The notes under the pieces: model-generated
Databases searched by the model: none
Told to the model about the DNA's origin: nothing
The model's input: only the letters and a program-made list of their open reading frames with translations
In this document: positions 1-11,515 of the stretch, piece after piece
Position numbering within the stretch: the first letter of the stretch is position 1
How the letters are laid out: each line of letters starts with the position of its first letter
Translations under genes and position numbers: made by a program
From: Symbiodinium natans
Taxonomy: Eukaryota > Sar > Dinophyceae > Suessiales > Symbiodiniaceae
Direction: 5' to 3'
NCBI GenBank assembly: GCA_905221605.1
Contig: CAJNDS010002476.1
Coordinates: 347,626 to 400,659, forward strand
DNA length: 53,034 nucleotides

Positions 1-49
1 AAACCCTAAACCCTAACTAAACCCTAAACCCTAAACCCGAAACCCTAAA
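1..49 (-). repeat. CCCTAAA array at the window start
   Basis: Seven or so CCCTAAA units with one CCTAACT variant. Orientation fits a left chromosome end, but the block is short and is followed within 100 bp by the opposite orientation. Confidence 0.8.
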
Positions 50-145
50 CGGGGCTTTGGGGAGCACTGCCTGGATCAGGGAGTCTGGGTCGTCATCCTC
101 GCAGTGCAGGGCTCATGAAGTCAACGAAAGCCATGGTAAAATTTA

Positions 146-1091
146 GGGGTTTAGGGTTTAGGGTTTAGGGTTTAGGGTTTAGGGTTTAGGGTTTAGGGTT
201 TAGGGTTTAGGGTTTAGAGCTTAGAGTTTAGGGTTTGGGGTTGGGGGGTTTGGGGTTTTGGGGTTTTGGGGTTTTCGGGGTTTGGGGTTTGGGGTTCTGA
301 GTTTCTTTTAGGTTTAGGGTAGTTCTCTACATCAGGTCCGAGGTCATAGATATAGTACGGCACCCTTAAAGTACGGACCCAAAAAGGGTTTAGGGTTTGG
401 GGTTTAGGGTTTAGGGTTGTGCTAAATACGAAAAAAGAGCGTGCACGCGCGCGCGACTTGCCGATTTCTGGGGGCCGTCCTCCAGGGGAAACTCCAGCTC
501 ATCCTGGACTGAACTTGGAACCCTAGCAAACATTACAAATCCGCTGCTTCTTAGGAAGTAAAGTACCCAAAAAACTGAAAAAATGATTTCCAGATATCCC
601 TAAGCATCTCCCTGCAGCGTGAGGCCATCCCCAGATGGGCTGAGCTGCTGCGGCCTCCGCGGCAGAGTGCGTGAGGCCATACCGTTACCTGCGGCGGCTG
701 CTGGGGTTACTTGCCGGATTCATGGGTACGTATGCATAGGGTTCTGAAGCAAGGCAGCTATACTTCAAAACCTTCTTCCGGGGCACCTAAAACCCTACTT
801 ACAAGTACCCATGAACCTCCGAGTAGGGATGAAGTACGTGGAAGCCATGATAAAGGGCACCTGGCTCCTACTGAGACGTGGGAAAGGGTTTCGGGTTTAG
901 GGTTTAGGGTTTAGGGCTTAGGGTTTAGGGTTTAGGGTTTAGGGTTTAGGGTTTAGGGTTTAGGGTTAGGGTTTAGGGTTTAGGGTTTAGGGTTTAGGGG
1001 TTTGGGGTTTGGGGTTTGGGGTTTGGGGTTTGGGGTTTGGGGTTTGGGGTTTGGGGTTTTGGGGTTTGGGGTTTGGGGTTTGGGGTTTGGC
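146..1091. repeat. Telomeric blocks, first kilobase
   Basis: Blocks at 146-300, 388-417 and 886-1091, all TTTAGGG on plus. The last decays into a homogeneous TTTGGGG array (about 1000-1090). The unique part 420-885 has a family I-like sequence near 489-590 and a family B element at 718-828. Confidence 0.85.
718..828. mobile_element. Family B inverted-repeat element
   Basis: ATTCATGGGTACGTATGC ... CAAGTACCCATGAACCTC. Related to family A by the GGAGGTTCATG end. Confidence 0.6.
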
Positions 1092-1213
1092 TCAGCTCAG
1101 GATCGGAGGGGGCTTCCCCCTTCCGCCCCCAAGAGCCAACTGTACGCTTTGACGCGTGAATCTCCAACTTAACCCACATAATCTGACACATATGTGGCAA
1201 CGACACTAGGGGT

Positions 1214-1356
1214 ACTTGGAGGTTCATGGTACTTAGTAACTAATTATAACTGTACTTATAACTGTACTGAGAAGCCCCTTAAGTGCCCTGATATGGCTAT
1301 AAGTACAGTTCTACGTACCGTTATATTTAGTTAATAAGTACCATGAACCTCCAAGT
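1214..1356. mobile_element. Family A inverted-repeat element
   Basis: Ends CTTGGAGGTTCATGGTACTT / AAGTACCATGAACCTCCAAG, with inner AACTGTACTTATA repeats. No transposase; MITE-like. Confidence 0.85.
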
Positions 1357-1800
1357 ATCTTATTTGGGGTCCATAATATAAGGGAATCCTACTGTTAGGG
1401 GTCTATGTTAGGGGTCCCCTATTTTGAATGTTCGTAAACCCGCGGGCCATTGTAGTGGTCACCACCCGACAGCAACTGTGAGGAGCCACTGTGAAGATTA
1501 AAGCTTAAAGGCTCTGCAAGGTGCAAGCAGAAGCCTTCCAAAGGGTTCAGCTTGTTTGTTCTCTTGTGTTTTTTTTTGCGGGGGGGGGGGGGGGTGGGGG
1601 GAGGGGGGTTGTCGTGTTGCTTGCAGCAGGATTGCGCGGTTTGGCAATTTGGGAGGCTCTGAAGCAGCACCCCGACCCCTTCCCCCTGTCGATTCAACTC
1701 CAAGGCATGCCAGGCTGCAGGCCACCACGCAGAAGAGCGGGGGGCCGGGCGCCTCAGCCCCCACAAGGGCTCTTGAAAGCAACTCAGGCAACTCTGGACT

Positions 1801-1838
1801 TTCTCTCGCTCTCGCTCTCGCTCTCGCTCTCGCTCTCG

Positions 1839-1887
<49 letters not shown>
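1801..1887. repeat. CTCTCG then CT microsatellite
   Basis: Compound repeat of about 87 bp ending in a short TATATA run. Open frames across it are low-complexity. Confidence 0.95.
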
Positions 1888-1893
<6 letters not shown>

Positions 1894-2102
1894 AAGAGCG
1901 CATTATTCCTCTCGGCTTCCTGCCGAGAACAAGCAGACCAGGATCTAAACCCTCCCTGCGAACCCCCCTTAAACCCTGGGACCCCCTAAACCCTAAACCC
2001 TGAACCCTAAACCCTAAACCCTAGACCCCCCCTAAGAGACCACGCCTGGGCTTTCCAGGGCGTGGAAAGAACAGCGTGCCTGCTTTCCCAGAGAGCCACA
2101 TA

Positions 2103-2220
2103 CCCCTTAATTTTAAGGAATATACCTTAAATCATATGGGTTTAGAGGGTTTAGGGTTTAGGGTTTAGGGCCCACAATATGATTTGAGGTATATTCCCTA
2201 ATTAAGGGGTTTTGGGGCTC
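2103..2220. mobile_element. Family D element with a telomeric block in its centre
   Basis: Arms CCCCTTAATTTTAAGGAATA and TATTCCCTAATTAAGGGG; TTTAGGG repeats at about 2139-2170 occupy the middle. Confidence 0.72.
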
Positions 2221-3340
2221 CTTGGGCGATTACCACCTGTAGAATGGACATCGTTGCGAGGCCAGGGAACGAGCGACTGCCGCCTCCACGTCGTCTCCTG
2301 GCGCACAGCGGCCTCCAGCAAAGTCACCTCGCAGAAGAAGAACAAAAGACAGAAACTCCAACTCTGCAAGGTCTGGGCGGCTTAGGGTTTAGGGTTTAGG
2401 GTTTAGGGTTTAGGGTTTAGGGTTTAGGGTTTAGGGTTTAGGGTTTAGGGTTTAGGGCTTAGGGGTTAGGGTTTAGGGTTTAGGGTTTAGGGTTTAGGGT
2501 TTAGGGTTTAGGGTTTAGGGTTTAGGGTTTAGGGTTTAGGGTTTAGGGTTTAGGGTTTACGTAGCAGTCCGCGCCTTGAGTGTACCCGCCACTGGGCCAT
2601 CCAGCGGTCGCTGGGCGGCAGCCATGGTGATGGCCTTCGTGGGACTTAAGGGTTTAGGGTTTAGGGTTTAGGGTTTAGGGTTTAGGGAGGGACCCCTAGA
2701 AGGGACCCTGAATCATCTTCCCCTATATACCCTATATATATATACAGATATATATATATATTGTAATACATAGATATAGATATAGATATACATATATATA
2801 TACATATATATATATACATATACATATATAACCCCTATCTTTACATGTAAAAAAAGTCCCTATATACCTAAGTAGCCCTAAGTAAGCCCCAAAGAACCCC
2901 TAAGGTCCCTTATAAGGGTCCCTCGTTTACCCCCTTGATGGGACAGGAGCGTGCGCCTGAGGGTAGTTACATGGTCCCTGAGACGGGGAACTTCTTAATG
3001 TTCAGGGTTTAAGGTGTAGGGTTTAGGGGTTTAGGTTTGGGCTTTAGGGTTTAGGGGTAGGGTTTAGGGTTTGGGGTTTAGGGTAGTTATATGGTCCCTT
3101 AGTCGGGGCCCTTAATTGGGACCTCGTATGTACCCCCATATATGCGATAAAAAGCAAGGGCTCCTACTTCAGAACACTTTAGAGAAGGTAAGCGACTAAA
3201 TTAAGGGACCATGAAACTTTCCTTAGAGTACGATGGCGCACAGGGGCTTCTGACGCCCATCCTTGCTGGTCGCCCTACTAGAAGCCCAATCCAAAAACCC
3301 CCACCCGAAACCCTAAGCCCTAAGCCCTAAACCCTAAACC

Positions 3341-3985
3341 CTATCGCCTTCGTCCACAAGTCCCGCTCGGCAGCAGTCTTGGTGGCAAGGTCCACGGGCT
3401 CGCCGTCCTGAACAAGAGCCCCCAAAAACTACGGATTGCTGAAGAACCCACCCCGGAACATATAAGATTCTTCTCTTGTTCTTTATAAGTTGGGATTCTC
3501 CCTCTATAATCCCAACCTTCAACCCTGAACCCTGAACCCTGAACCCAGAACCCAGAACCCAGAACCCTGAACCCTCAACCCAGAACCCTGAACCCTCAAC
3601 CCTGAACGCTCAAACCTAAACCCTCAAGACTAAACCATCAACCCTCAACCCTCAAACCTCAACCCTCAACCCTCAACCCTAAACCCTCAACCCTAACCCC
3701 TACCCCCTCAACCCTAACCCCTAAACCCTAAACCTTAAACCCCTAAACCCTCAACCCTAAACCCTAAACCCTCAACCCGAACCCTAAACCCTAAACCCTA
3801 AACCCTAAACCCTAAACCCTAAACCCTAAACCCTAAACCCTAAACCCTAAACCCTAAACCCTCAGCCTGGGGGAGCGGAAACAGGCGAAAGCCGAAGAGG
3901 CCATCGAGAGCGAAGGACTCCACGGCCACGCCCTGCAGCGGAATCCTCTTCAGCCCCTTCTCCATGCGGCTCCTTTTCTGGGGGG
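3341..3985 (-). CDS. PH-domain-like fragments, two exon pieces
   Basis: Minus-strand piece 3862-3985 reads RMEKGLKRIPLQGVAVESF ... GLFGFRLF; piece 3341-3413 reads QDGEPVDLATKTAAERDLW then TKAI. Together they resemble the beginning and the closing helix of a pleckstrin-homology domain. Between them lies a 340-bp degenerate CCCTAAA array (3522-3860) and an inverted-repeat element near 3420-3520. The splice points were not resolved, and the start and end are unknown. Confidence 0.4.
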
Positions 3986-4198
3986 TTTAGGGTTTAGGGT
4001 TTAGGGTTTGGGGTTTAGGGTTTAGGGTTTGGGGTTTGGGGTTTGGGGTTTAGGGTTTGGGGTTTAGGGTTTAGGGATTCCAAGGGTTCTCTTAGGCTTC
4101 TAACATCTCGTGGATCTGCTGAACATTTTAATGAGAGCACCGAGAACAACAACTAGTGATTATGAATATCCTAACTAAAGGTGTACATGTTGGGAGGC

Positions 4199-4292
4199 TC
4201 CCCCTTATACTAACAGCCCCTGATAGGGATTACAATAGGGTGTACTATCATCTCTACTAAGGACAGTTAGTATAAGAGGGAACATCCCACTG
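4199..4292. mobile_element. Family C inverted-repeat element
   Basis: CTCCCCCTTATACTAACAGC ... GTTAGTATAAGAGGGAACAT. Other copies: 7371-7473 (GTTCCCCTCATACTGACAGT), 16009-16082 (CCCCCTATACTAACAGTCC) and a half copy at 47320-47392. Confidence 0.78.
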
Positions 4293-5336
4293 TACGTATA
4301 TGTTGTAGCCACTAGAAATATGATCAGAATAACTGCAATCAAACGAATGGGAACAGAGAAACAAATATGTAATACGACTGAAAATGACTAAGATAATATG
4401 CCTGCTAATATAACTTCTACTAGTAACAATGAGTTCGGAAGATGCTGATATGACAATGATTGTCGTGCTAGTGATTCTCGTCATTTGTGCTGGACGGCAG
4501 AGAGACTAGACATTTGGGATGAGGTCCAGCACAGGTTTAGGGTTTAGGCTTTAGGCTTTAGGGTTTGGGGTTTAGGGTTTAGGGTCTAAGGCGGTGGTGC
4601 TGCTGTCCTTGCTGATATCGCAGTCACCTGTAGGCACCCAAGCTAAGCCAAGCGACTTCCTGCACCCCGATCCCAAACGGCTAGAAGCCTATAAGCTCCT
4701 GAGTTCGTTAGGCCGCTGACCCCTCTGATCTAAGGGGTTCTACCTTGGACCCCTAAGGTTGTACCCTTGCATTTTGGGGTCCCTCTTGCAGGATCCCTCA
4801 GAAAATGCAAGGGGCCATATGAGGAGTATGTCAAGGGAACCTTTAGGGGTACAACCTCAGGGGGGTACCAGTCTGAAGCCCTTGATAAACCCTAAACCCT
4901 AAACCCTAAAATGTAAACCCTAAACCCAAACCCTAAACCCTAAACCCTAACGCAAAAGCCCAAAGTGTAAGCCGGGGATCCAGGTCAGCTCGATCTGGCT
5001 GTGTTCGCCAGTCCTTTGTAAGGAGACTGCTTAGGCCAGAAACTCTCGGCACCGCGATGTGGGTGTTGGGTTTCCCCTAAACCCTAAACCCTAAACCCTA
5101 AACCCTAAAACCCTAAACCCTAAACAGCTGTCTTGAAGTTATGGTGCCCAAAGCCCTGAGTTAAAGGGTATTGTGGGCTCGTCATGTGTGCTTCTGCACC
5201 CCCAAACCCCCTAAGAATCACCGATGCCTCTAAACCCCTAAGCCCCTAATGAGCCCCCCGCTAAAAAAGCACATAAACCCTAAACCCTAAACCCTAAACC
5301 CTAAACCCTAAACCCTAAACCCCACCAAAGCCCCGG

Positions 5337-5428
5337 AACTTTCTCCGAACCTTCCGCCCCGGCTCCGAATCTCCGCAAAGCGCTGGTCGAAGCGCGGGCC
5401 CTTGCGCCACCAGCCCTTTACCTGCAAG
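5337..5428 (-). CDS. Exon-like fragment
   Basis: Minus strand reads KGWWRKGPRFDQRFAEIRSR then GGRFGESSGALVG, open across the 90-bp unique stretch between two telomeric blocks. No family recognised. Confidence 0.35.
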
Positions 5429-7370
5429 GGTTTAGGGTTTAGGGTTTAGGGTTTAGGGTTTAGGGTTTAGGGTTTAGGGTTTAGGGTTTAGGGTTTAGGG
5501 TTTAGGGTTTAGGGTTTAGGGTTTAGGGTTTAGGGTTTAGGGTTTAGGGTTTAGGGTAAAATGCGGGGTTCCCCAGGGTTTTCGGGGCTCAAGGATGGGG
5601 TTCAGGGTTTAGGGTTTAGGGTTTGGGGTTTGGGGTTCGGGGTTTGGGGGTTTTGGGTTTGGGGTTTGGGGTTTGGGGTCAGGGGTCAGGGGTCAGGGGT
5701 CAGGGGTCAGGGGTCAGGGGTCAGGGGGTTGGGATGTTGTCAGGGGGGTGTTTAGGTGGCTTAGAGCTTGGAGGTTCAACTTCGCGACGGCACGCGCTTC
5801 AGCCAAGCTACTCGGATGAGGGGCCCGCTGATGTGCACCTCCCGTGGGCAGGAGGAGGTTCATGAGGAGCTACAAGCAAGGTTGTACGTATGGTTGGTAT
5901 ACTTATCACCCCACATCCTAAGCTTGTCTTGTTCTTTTGTTGCAGGGTTCTTGAGGGAGGGGGGGGTTTTCAAGGGGTGGTTTGGTAACGCAAGGTTCCC
6001 AACTACTCCGCACAGGCTCCCTAAGGCTCCCTAAGCTTTCCGAAGGTTTTCTAGGTAACCCCCCCCCCCCCCTCCCTGCAGAACCCGGAGTTAGGGCGAA
6101 AGCCTAGCATCCCGGCACTGAGAGTGGAAGTACACACCCTATAAATCTACGAGCCCTGCGCCCTGATGTTTAGGGCAAAAGGGAACCCGAAACTGCAAAC
6201 CCCAAACCCCCTAAACCCTAAACCCTAAACCCCAAACCCTAAACCCTAAACCCTAAACCCTAAACCCCAAACCCTAAACCCTAAACCCTAAACCCTAAAC
6301 CCTTTTTTGCACAGGGATGCCAAAGCAAGGCCTTGGTGGTCTGGGTTTGGGGTTTGGGGTTTAGGGTATGGGGTCTTAAGTTTTAGGCCTTTAAGGTTTA
6401 GGGTTTGGGGTTTGGGGTGTGGGGTCTTAAGTTTTAGGCCTTTAAGGTTTAGGGTTTGGGGTTTGGGGTGTGGGGTCTTAAGCTTCAGGCCTTTAAGGTT
6501 TAGGGTTTGGGGTTTGGGGTATGGGATTTTAAGTTTTGGGCCTTTAAGGTTTAGGGTTTGGGGTTTGGGGTTTGGGGTTTGGGGTTTGGGGTTTTGGGTT
6601 TGGGGTTTGGGGTTTGGGGGTTTGGGGTTTGGGGTTTGGGGTTTGGGGTTTGGGGTTTGGGGTTTGAAGTTTGGGCTTTCTGTAGGCTGCTTGGGTCTTA
6701 GGGCTTGGGGCTTCTAAGAGCCCTCAAACTCCAAACCTCCTATAGCTTATGGGGTTTCGGGTTTAAGGTTTAGGCCGTCTTCTCTTGGCAACAGTAGGAA
6801 ATCTAGCTCCAACTTCAGAAGGCGGTGCAAACCTAGAAACAAACTCAGGACAGAAGGAATTCATGGCCCTAAACCCTAAACCCTAAATCCTAGACCCTAA
6901 ACCCTAAACCCTATCCCCTAAACCTTAAGCCAACGCCACTGAACCCCCCGCAAACCCAGAGCCTCCGAGCCGTCGGTGGAAGTGCAGGTCTGGGGGGTGG
7001 CGGACAAGGCCTCCAGCCGAGGAAAGCAGTTGTGGTTTAGGGTTTAGGGTTTGGGGTTTAGGGTTTAGGGTTTAGGGTTTCGGGTTTAGGACTAGGGGAA
7101 TTATACGGGTGGCGGCCATGGCTGGCATGGATTTCAAAGCTGCCATATGGCCTTCTATGGTGAGTCTGACTGAGCTACGGGGGTTTAACGAAAACTTGGG
7201 GACCCCTAAAAAATAGAACCCCCAAATAGTAGGGTTCTCAGATAACAAGGGCCCCAATAAGGTACCCCTGATTTCCCCTAAACCCTAAACCCTAAACCTA
7301 AACTCTAATTTCGGAAACCCCCTCATGGTGGCGATCACTGCGCTGGACCCTTTGAAAGGTCACGGTTCGG

Positions 7371-7473
7371 GATGTTCCCCTCATACTGACAGTCCTTAAA
7401 CGGGATTATGATACCCCCTATTTGGATCCCTATTAAGGACTGTTATTCTAAGGGGGAACATCCCCAGTCATGG
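7371..7473. mobile_element. Family C inverted-repeat element
   Basis: Arms GATGTTCCCCTCATACTGAC and its counterpart ending GGGGGAACATCCC; core GGGATTATGATACCC. Confidence 0.78.
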
Positions 7474-7664
7474 TCTGTTGCGATCAGCCTGGCTAGAACT
7501 GTCTGGGCTTGTGCTCTATCTGCAAAAGTTGTTTGACTCGTCAAGGGGCGAGTTCTTGAATTGTAACCCCATAATCCTTTCAAGGATCACATAGGCAACC
7601 TCATTCCCGAAGCACTGACTCAAAACAGTAAGACAAGGACCTCCTCCTCCTCAGACGGAGCAGT

Positions 7665-7768
7665 TCTCTTTAACCACTCGGGCAGCAGGCGGCGACGTTG
7701 GCGCACCTCCTGCGTCGCGAGAAGTTTGGTGTTCAGGGTTGTAGGCATTGCGGTGCCAACCCGGCGGT
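7665..7768 (-). CDS. Exon-like fragment ending at a stop
   Basis: Minus strand reads PGWHRNAYNPEHQTSRDAGG then APTSPPAARVVKENCSV and a stop. It directly follows the TTGAGGG array at 7768-7986. No family recognised; weak evidence. Confidence 0.25.
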
Positions 7769-7868
7769 TGGGTTTGGGGGGTTTGGGGGGTTTGGGGTTT
7801 AGGGTTTCGGGTTTCGGGTTTGGGGTTGAGGGTTGAGGGTTTAGGGTTTAGGGTTTCGGGTTTGGGGT

Positions 7869-7935
<67 letters not shown>

Positions 7936-7938
7936 GGC

Positions 7939-7977
<39 letters not shown>

Positions 7978-8064
7978 GGTTTGGGGCAACTTGGCGAGGA
8001 GATTGCTGCTATAGACCCCAAACCCTAAACCGCTCTACGGGAGTATTGACAAGCGATTGTGTGC

Positions 8065-8186
8065 ACGCGGAGGGGTTGATCAGAAAATGTTGAGCCCCAA
8101 AGCTATAAGGGATCTATGTCCCCAAACCGTAAACCCTAAACCCTAAACCCCAAAGAGGGCCCAACATTGCGATCAACCCCCACGTG
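8065..8186. mobile_element. Inverted-repeat element with telomeric block in the middle
   Basis: ACGCGGAGGGGTTGATCAGA ... GCGATCAACCCCCACGTGG, with CCCTAAA repeats at 8120-8150 between the arms. Only copy of this family seen. Confidence 0.55.
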
Positions 8187-8744
8187 GAATACAGCTGTCG
8201 CTCAGACGTGGGGTTCAAGAAATGAAGGCGCAGATGCACGAAAGTGCGGAGGGTTTAGGGCTTAGGCTGTAGGATTTAGGGTTTAGGGTTTAGTGTTTAG
8301 GGTTTAGGCCTTTTTGAACTTCTAGACAAAGAAGCCCCCAAAATGCCATAATCCTTTACCCGATAAGGGTACGCCTACATTCGGCCACCCCCCCCCCCCC
8401 ATTTTCTGCGAACTTGATCCAGAGAGGATCTGGCCTGACAGCGAAAATCCTAACCTCTTAACCCCTAAACCCCTAAAACCCTCAAAAGCAAGCAAGATGT
8501 GCAACGATTCTGGGGAGGGCCCAAACTGAAAGTTAACAACTTCTGTGCTTACACCCGGCCGCCACAAAAATATGCAAAAAGAATCAAGCATCCCCGGACC
8601 AGAAACCCTAAACCCTAAACCCCAAACCCTAAACCCTAAACCCGAAACCCTACACCCTAAACCCCAAACCCCAAACCCTAAACCCCAAACCCCCAAACCC
8701 TAAACCCCAAACCCCAAACCCTAATCCATGTTCTTGGGGCTCCC

Positions 8745-8827
8745 AAAGAGGATTTCAGCCGCTCCTGCCCAGGTCCTGCCGCAGGCGCCTGGGCAGCCGC
8801 CTTCTTGGCGGCCTCCTGAGGCTGCTA
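8745..8827 (-). CDS. Exon-like fragment, Ala/Lys-rich
   Basis: Minus strand reads QEAAKKAAAQAPAAGPGQER then LKSSLGA. Composition suggests a linker region of a protein. Bounded by telomeric blocks. Confidence 0.3.
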
Positions 8828-9380
8828 GGGTTTGGGGTTGAGGGTTTAGGGTCCCGGGTTTAGGGTTTGGGGCGTTTAAGGTTAAGGGCTTAGGGATTAG
8901 GGTTTAGGGTTTAGGGTTTCAGGGCTTAGAGTTTAGGGCTTAGGGTTTGGGGTTTGGAGCCCAAGACCCTTATATATATATATATATGTACACTTTAGGA
9001 ATATACCTTACATCATCATAGGGACCTTCTTCTGATCTAAGGCATGCTCTTGCTTCTTTAAAGGGGTATTGGGCTCTTTGGGTGCGGTCTAAGAGGGTTG
9101 CCTCCAATAGTGAAAAGCGCGTGGCCAGTACTCCAAAAGGATGGTCCCTTTTGGGACGCTCGGATACCTTAAGTACAAGTACGACGTTCTCAGAGGAACC
9201 CCAACGAGACCGTAACTGACCCTAAACCCTAAACCCTAAACCCTAAACCCTAAACCCTAAACCCCCAAAAAAACTGCGCGGGGAGCCTCAGGTGCAGGCG
9301 ACCCATCAGTGTCGCTGTCCGATGTCGGGCTCCGGTCATCCGAAACCTGCCGAAGCGAGCGTCACAGGCACTAGGGTTCA

Positions 9381-9410
9381 CTTGGAGGTGCATGGTACTT
9401 AGTAACTAAG
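9381..9410. mobile_element. Family A half element cut by a telomeric block
   Basis: Left arm ACTTGGAGGTGCATGGTACT then TAGTAACTAA, running straight into GGGTTTAGGG. The right arm is absent. Confidence 0.7.
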
Positions 9411-9533
9411 GGTTTAGGGTTTAGGATTTAGGGTTTAGGGCCCTAAACCCTAAACCCAAAACCCTAAACCCTAAACCCTAAACCCTAGACCCTACACCCT
9501 AAACCCTAAACCCTAAACCCTAAACTTTTTGGG

Positions 9534-9648
9534 GACCGACATCTTCGCCTGCGCATCCGACCCGGTGCCCCGAGCCCAGGGAGCAAAGGCCCCCGTAAGG
9601 CTGCCGTAGTCGAGTGGCCCCGCATCCAGCCAGTCCAGCATGGCTTTC
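9534..9648 (-). CDS. Exon-like fragment
   Basis: Unique GC-rich stretch between telomeric blocks, open on the minus strand: AMLDWLDAGPLDYGSLTGAF then WARGTGSDAQAKMSVPKKF. Composition and residues look coding; no family recognised and no junctions determined. Confidence 0.35.
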
Positions 9649-11246
9649 GGGTTTAGGGTTTAGGGTTTAGGGTTTAGGGTTAGGGTTTAGGGTTTAGGGT
9701 TTAGGGGTTTAGGGGTTTAGGGGTTTAGGGGTTTAGGGGTTTAGGGGTTTAGGGGTTTAGGGGTTTAGGGGTTTAGGGGTTTAGGGGTTTAGGGGTTTAG
9801 GGGTTTAGGGGTGATCCGGAGGGGGGGAAAGCTGCGCTCAATGTTTTCTATTGTAGACTGAAGAAGGGTTTAGGGTTTAGGGTTTAGGGTTTCGGGTTTC
9901 GGGTTTAGGGGTTGGGGCACTCTGCTTCAACACTTCTCAAACCATGACTTGAGAACGCCAGCTCCTTGAGCCGCCAGCGGGAGTAAGGGCTTCGACACTA
10001 TCCACATCTGTACATGTGTGCTTTAGGGTTTAGGGCTCAGGGTTTAGGGTTTAGGGCCTAGGGTTTAGGGTTTAGGGTTTAGGGTTGTAGGGACTAGAGT
10101 ACCCCAAAAGGTGAAGGTTGCCTACTCTACGACTAAGAAGCTAAGCGAAGTTCTCCCTTGACACATCTGGGGGGCTGCTGGGCCTTCCGACAGGGACCAC
10201 ATTTAGGGTTTAGGGTTTAGGGTTTAGGGTTTAGGGTTTAGGGTTTAGGGTTTAGGGTTTAGGGTTTAGGGTTTAGGGTTTAGGGTTTAGGGTTGACTCT
10301 ACCGTGTTTTCTGGGGGGAAAGGGTCCCTCAACCCTAAACCCTAAACGCAGGAATGCCCATGATGTGCAGCACGCCTGTTTTGCCACTCTTCTTGAAAGA
10401 GAGAGCAAGATGTCGTAGAAAGTGCAGGGCATGGCAATGAGACGGGCTACAATACAAGTAGGCCCGTGGTTTGGGCTGCATACCTTTTAAGGGATATAAG
10501 GATGGACCCCTAGAAGGGACCCTTAATCTTTTTCCCCTATATACCCCATATCTATATATATATATATGTAGTCCTTACTCCAGTCCCTATACACCTATGC
10601 TGGGGCTCTGCACTGCATGGGGTGACACGTGAGGTGCTCGCTTCTGATGGCAGAGGGTGGGGGGGTGGTCGCTTCATTTTGAGTACACCTGCGCTCGGGC
10701 CTGCTTCCTTTCTTTGGCCACCCTAAACCCTAAACCCTAAGCCCTAAACCCTAAACCCTATACCCTAAACCCTAAACCCTAAACCCTGACAACACAGAAG
10801 CTTTAAGCCCCAACTCGAAGGCATTCGCAGCTGCCCCCTGCCATCAGGGAGGTGCGCGGCTTGCACCTGGTTTTTGGAAACCCAGCTGCACTGGATCCTG
10901 TGCCTGAGCTACGCTAGGATGGCCCTGATAAAGCAACCATCTGAAGAATGTTCCTGAAGATCATCCTCTACAAACCCAGGAAGGGAAAACCTAACATGTC
11001 CCAAGGGCCTTCCTAGATAAACTCTATAAATCCTATAAACCCTATAAACCCAACCCCATAAGCCCCATAAACCCCATAAGCCCCATAAACCCTATAAACC
11101 CTTTCAGCCCTATAAACCCTATAAACCCCATAAACCCCATAAGCCCTATAAGCCCTACAAACCCTATAAACCCTATAAACCCCATTACCTTACCTCTCGC
11201 CACTCGCAGCTGCGGGCTCCCGAGTTGGAAGGCCAAGGATTCCCTG

Positions 11247-11515
11247 CTTGGAGGTTCATGGTACCTAGCAACCAATTATACCTATAACTGTACCTATAAC
11301 TGTACCTATAACTGTTCCTATAACTGTACTTATAACTGTACCTATAACTGTACTTATAACTGTACTTATAACTGTACCTATAACTGTACCTATAACTGTA
11401 CCTATAACTGTACCTATAACTGTACCTATAACTGTACCTATAACTGTACTTATGACCGTATTGCGGCACTTAGGGGGCTTATAAGTGGGTTATCTAAGTA
11501 CCATGGACCTCCAAG
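11247..11515. mobile_element. Family A element with expanded internal minisatellite
   Basis: Both arms present. The inner ACTGTACCTATA unit is repeated about 14 times (11281-11455), giving a 269-bp element against about 143 bp usual. Confidence 0.85.

Larger units (their letters stand above)
1981..5124. repeat. Telomeric blocks, 2-5 kb
   Basis: Blocks at 1981-2027 (C), 2139-2170 (G, inside an inverted-repeat element), 2380-2559 (G), 2648-2687 (G), 3003-3082 (G, diverged), 3303-3341 (C), 3522-3860 (C; left half CCCTGAA/CCCTCAA variants), 3985-4076 (G), 4532-4588 (G), 4886-4950 (C), 5076-5124 (C). Between 4090 and 4530 is AT-rich sequence with a family C element and no clear gene. Confidence 0.85.
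5276..8960. repeat. Telomeric blocks, 5-9 kb
   Basis: Blocks at 5276-5323 (C), 5428-5556 (G, perfect), 5600-5730 (G, then CAGGGGT repeats), 6197-6303 (C), 6340-6670 (G and TTTGGGG with a repeated 60-bp higher-order unit), 6869-6930 (C), 7034-7090 (G), 7276-7310 (C), 7768-7986 (TTGAGGG variant), 8120-8150 (C), 8251-8307 (G), 8605-8725 (C), 8827-8960 (G). Confidence 0.85.

Noticed and set aside
6307-6717. Open frame of repeated GLGFRVWGLGFGVWG-type peptides
   Set aside because: It is the translation of TTTAGGG/TTTGGGG repeats. The same peptide style appears at 5561-5865 and 8322-8696 and has no coding signal.
7651-7989. Protein with repeated TLNPQPS units
   Set aside because: Translation of the TTGAGGG variant array; only its last part (7665-7768) looks coding.
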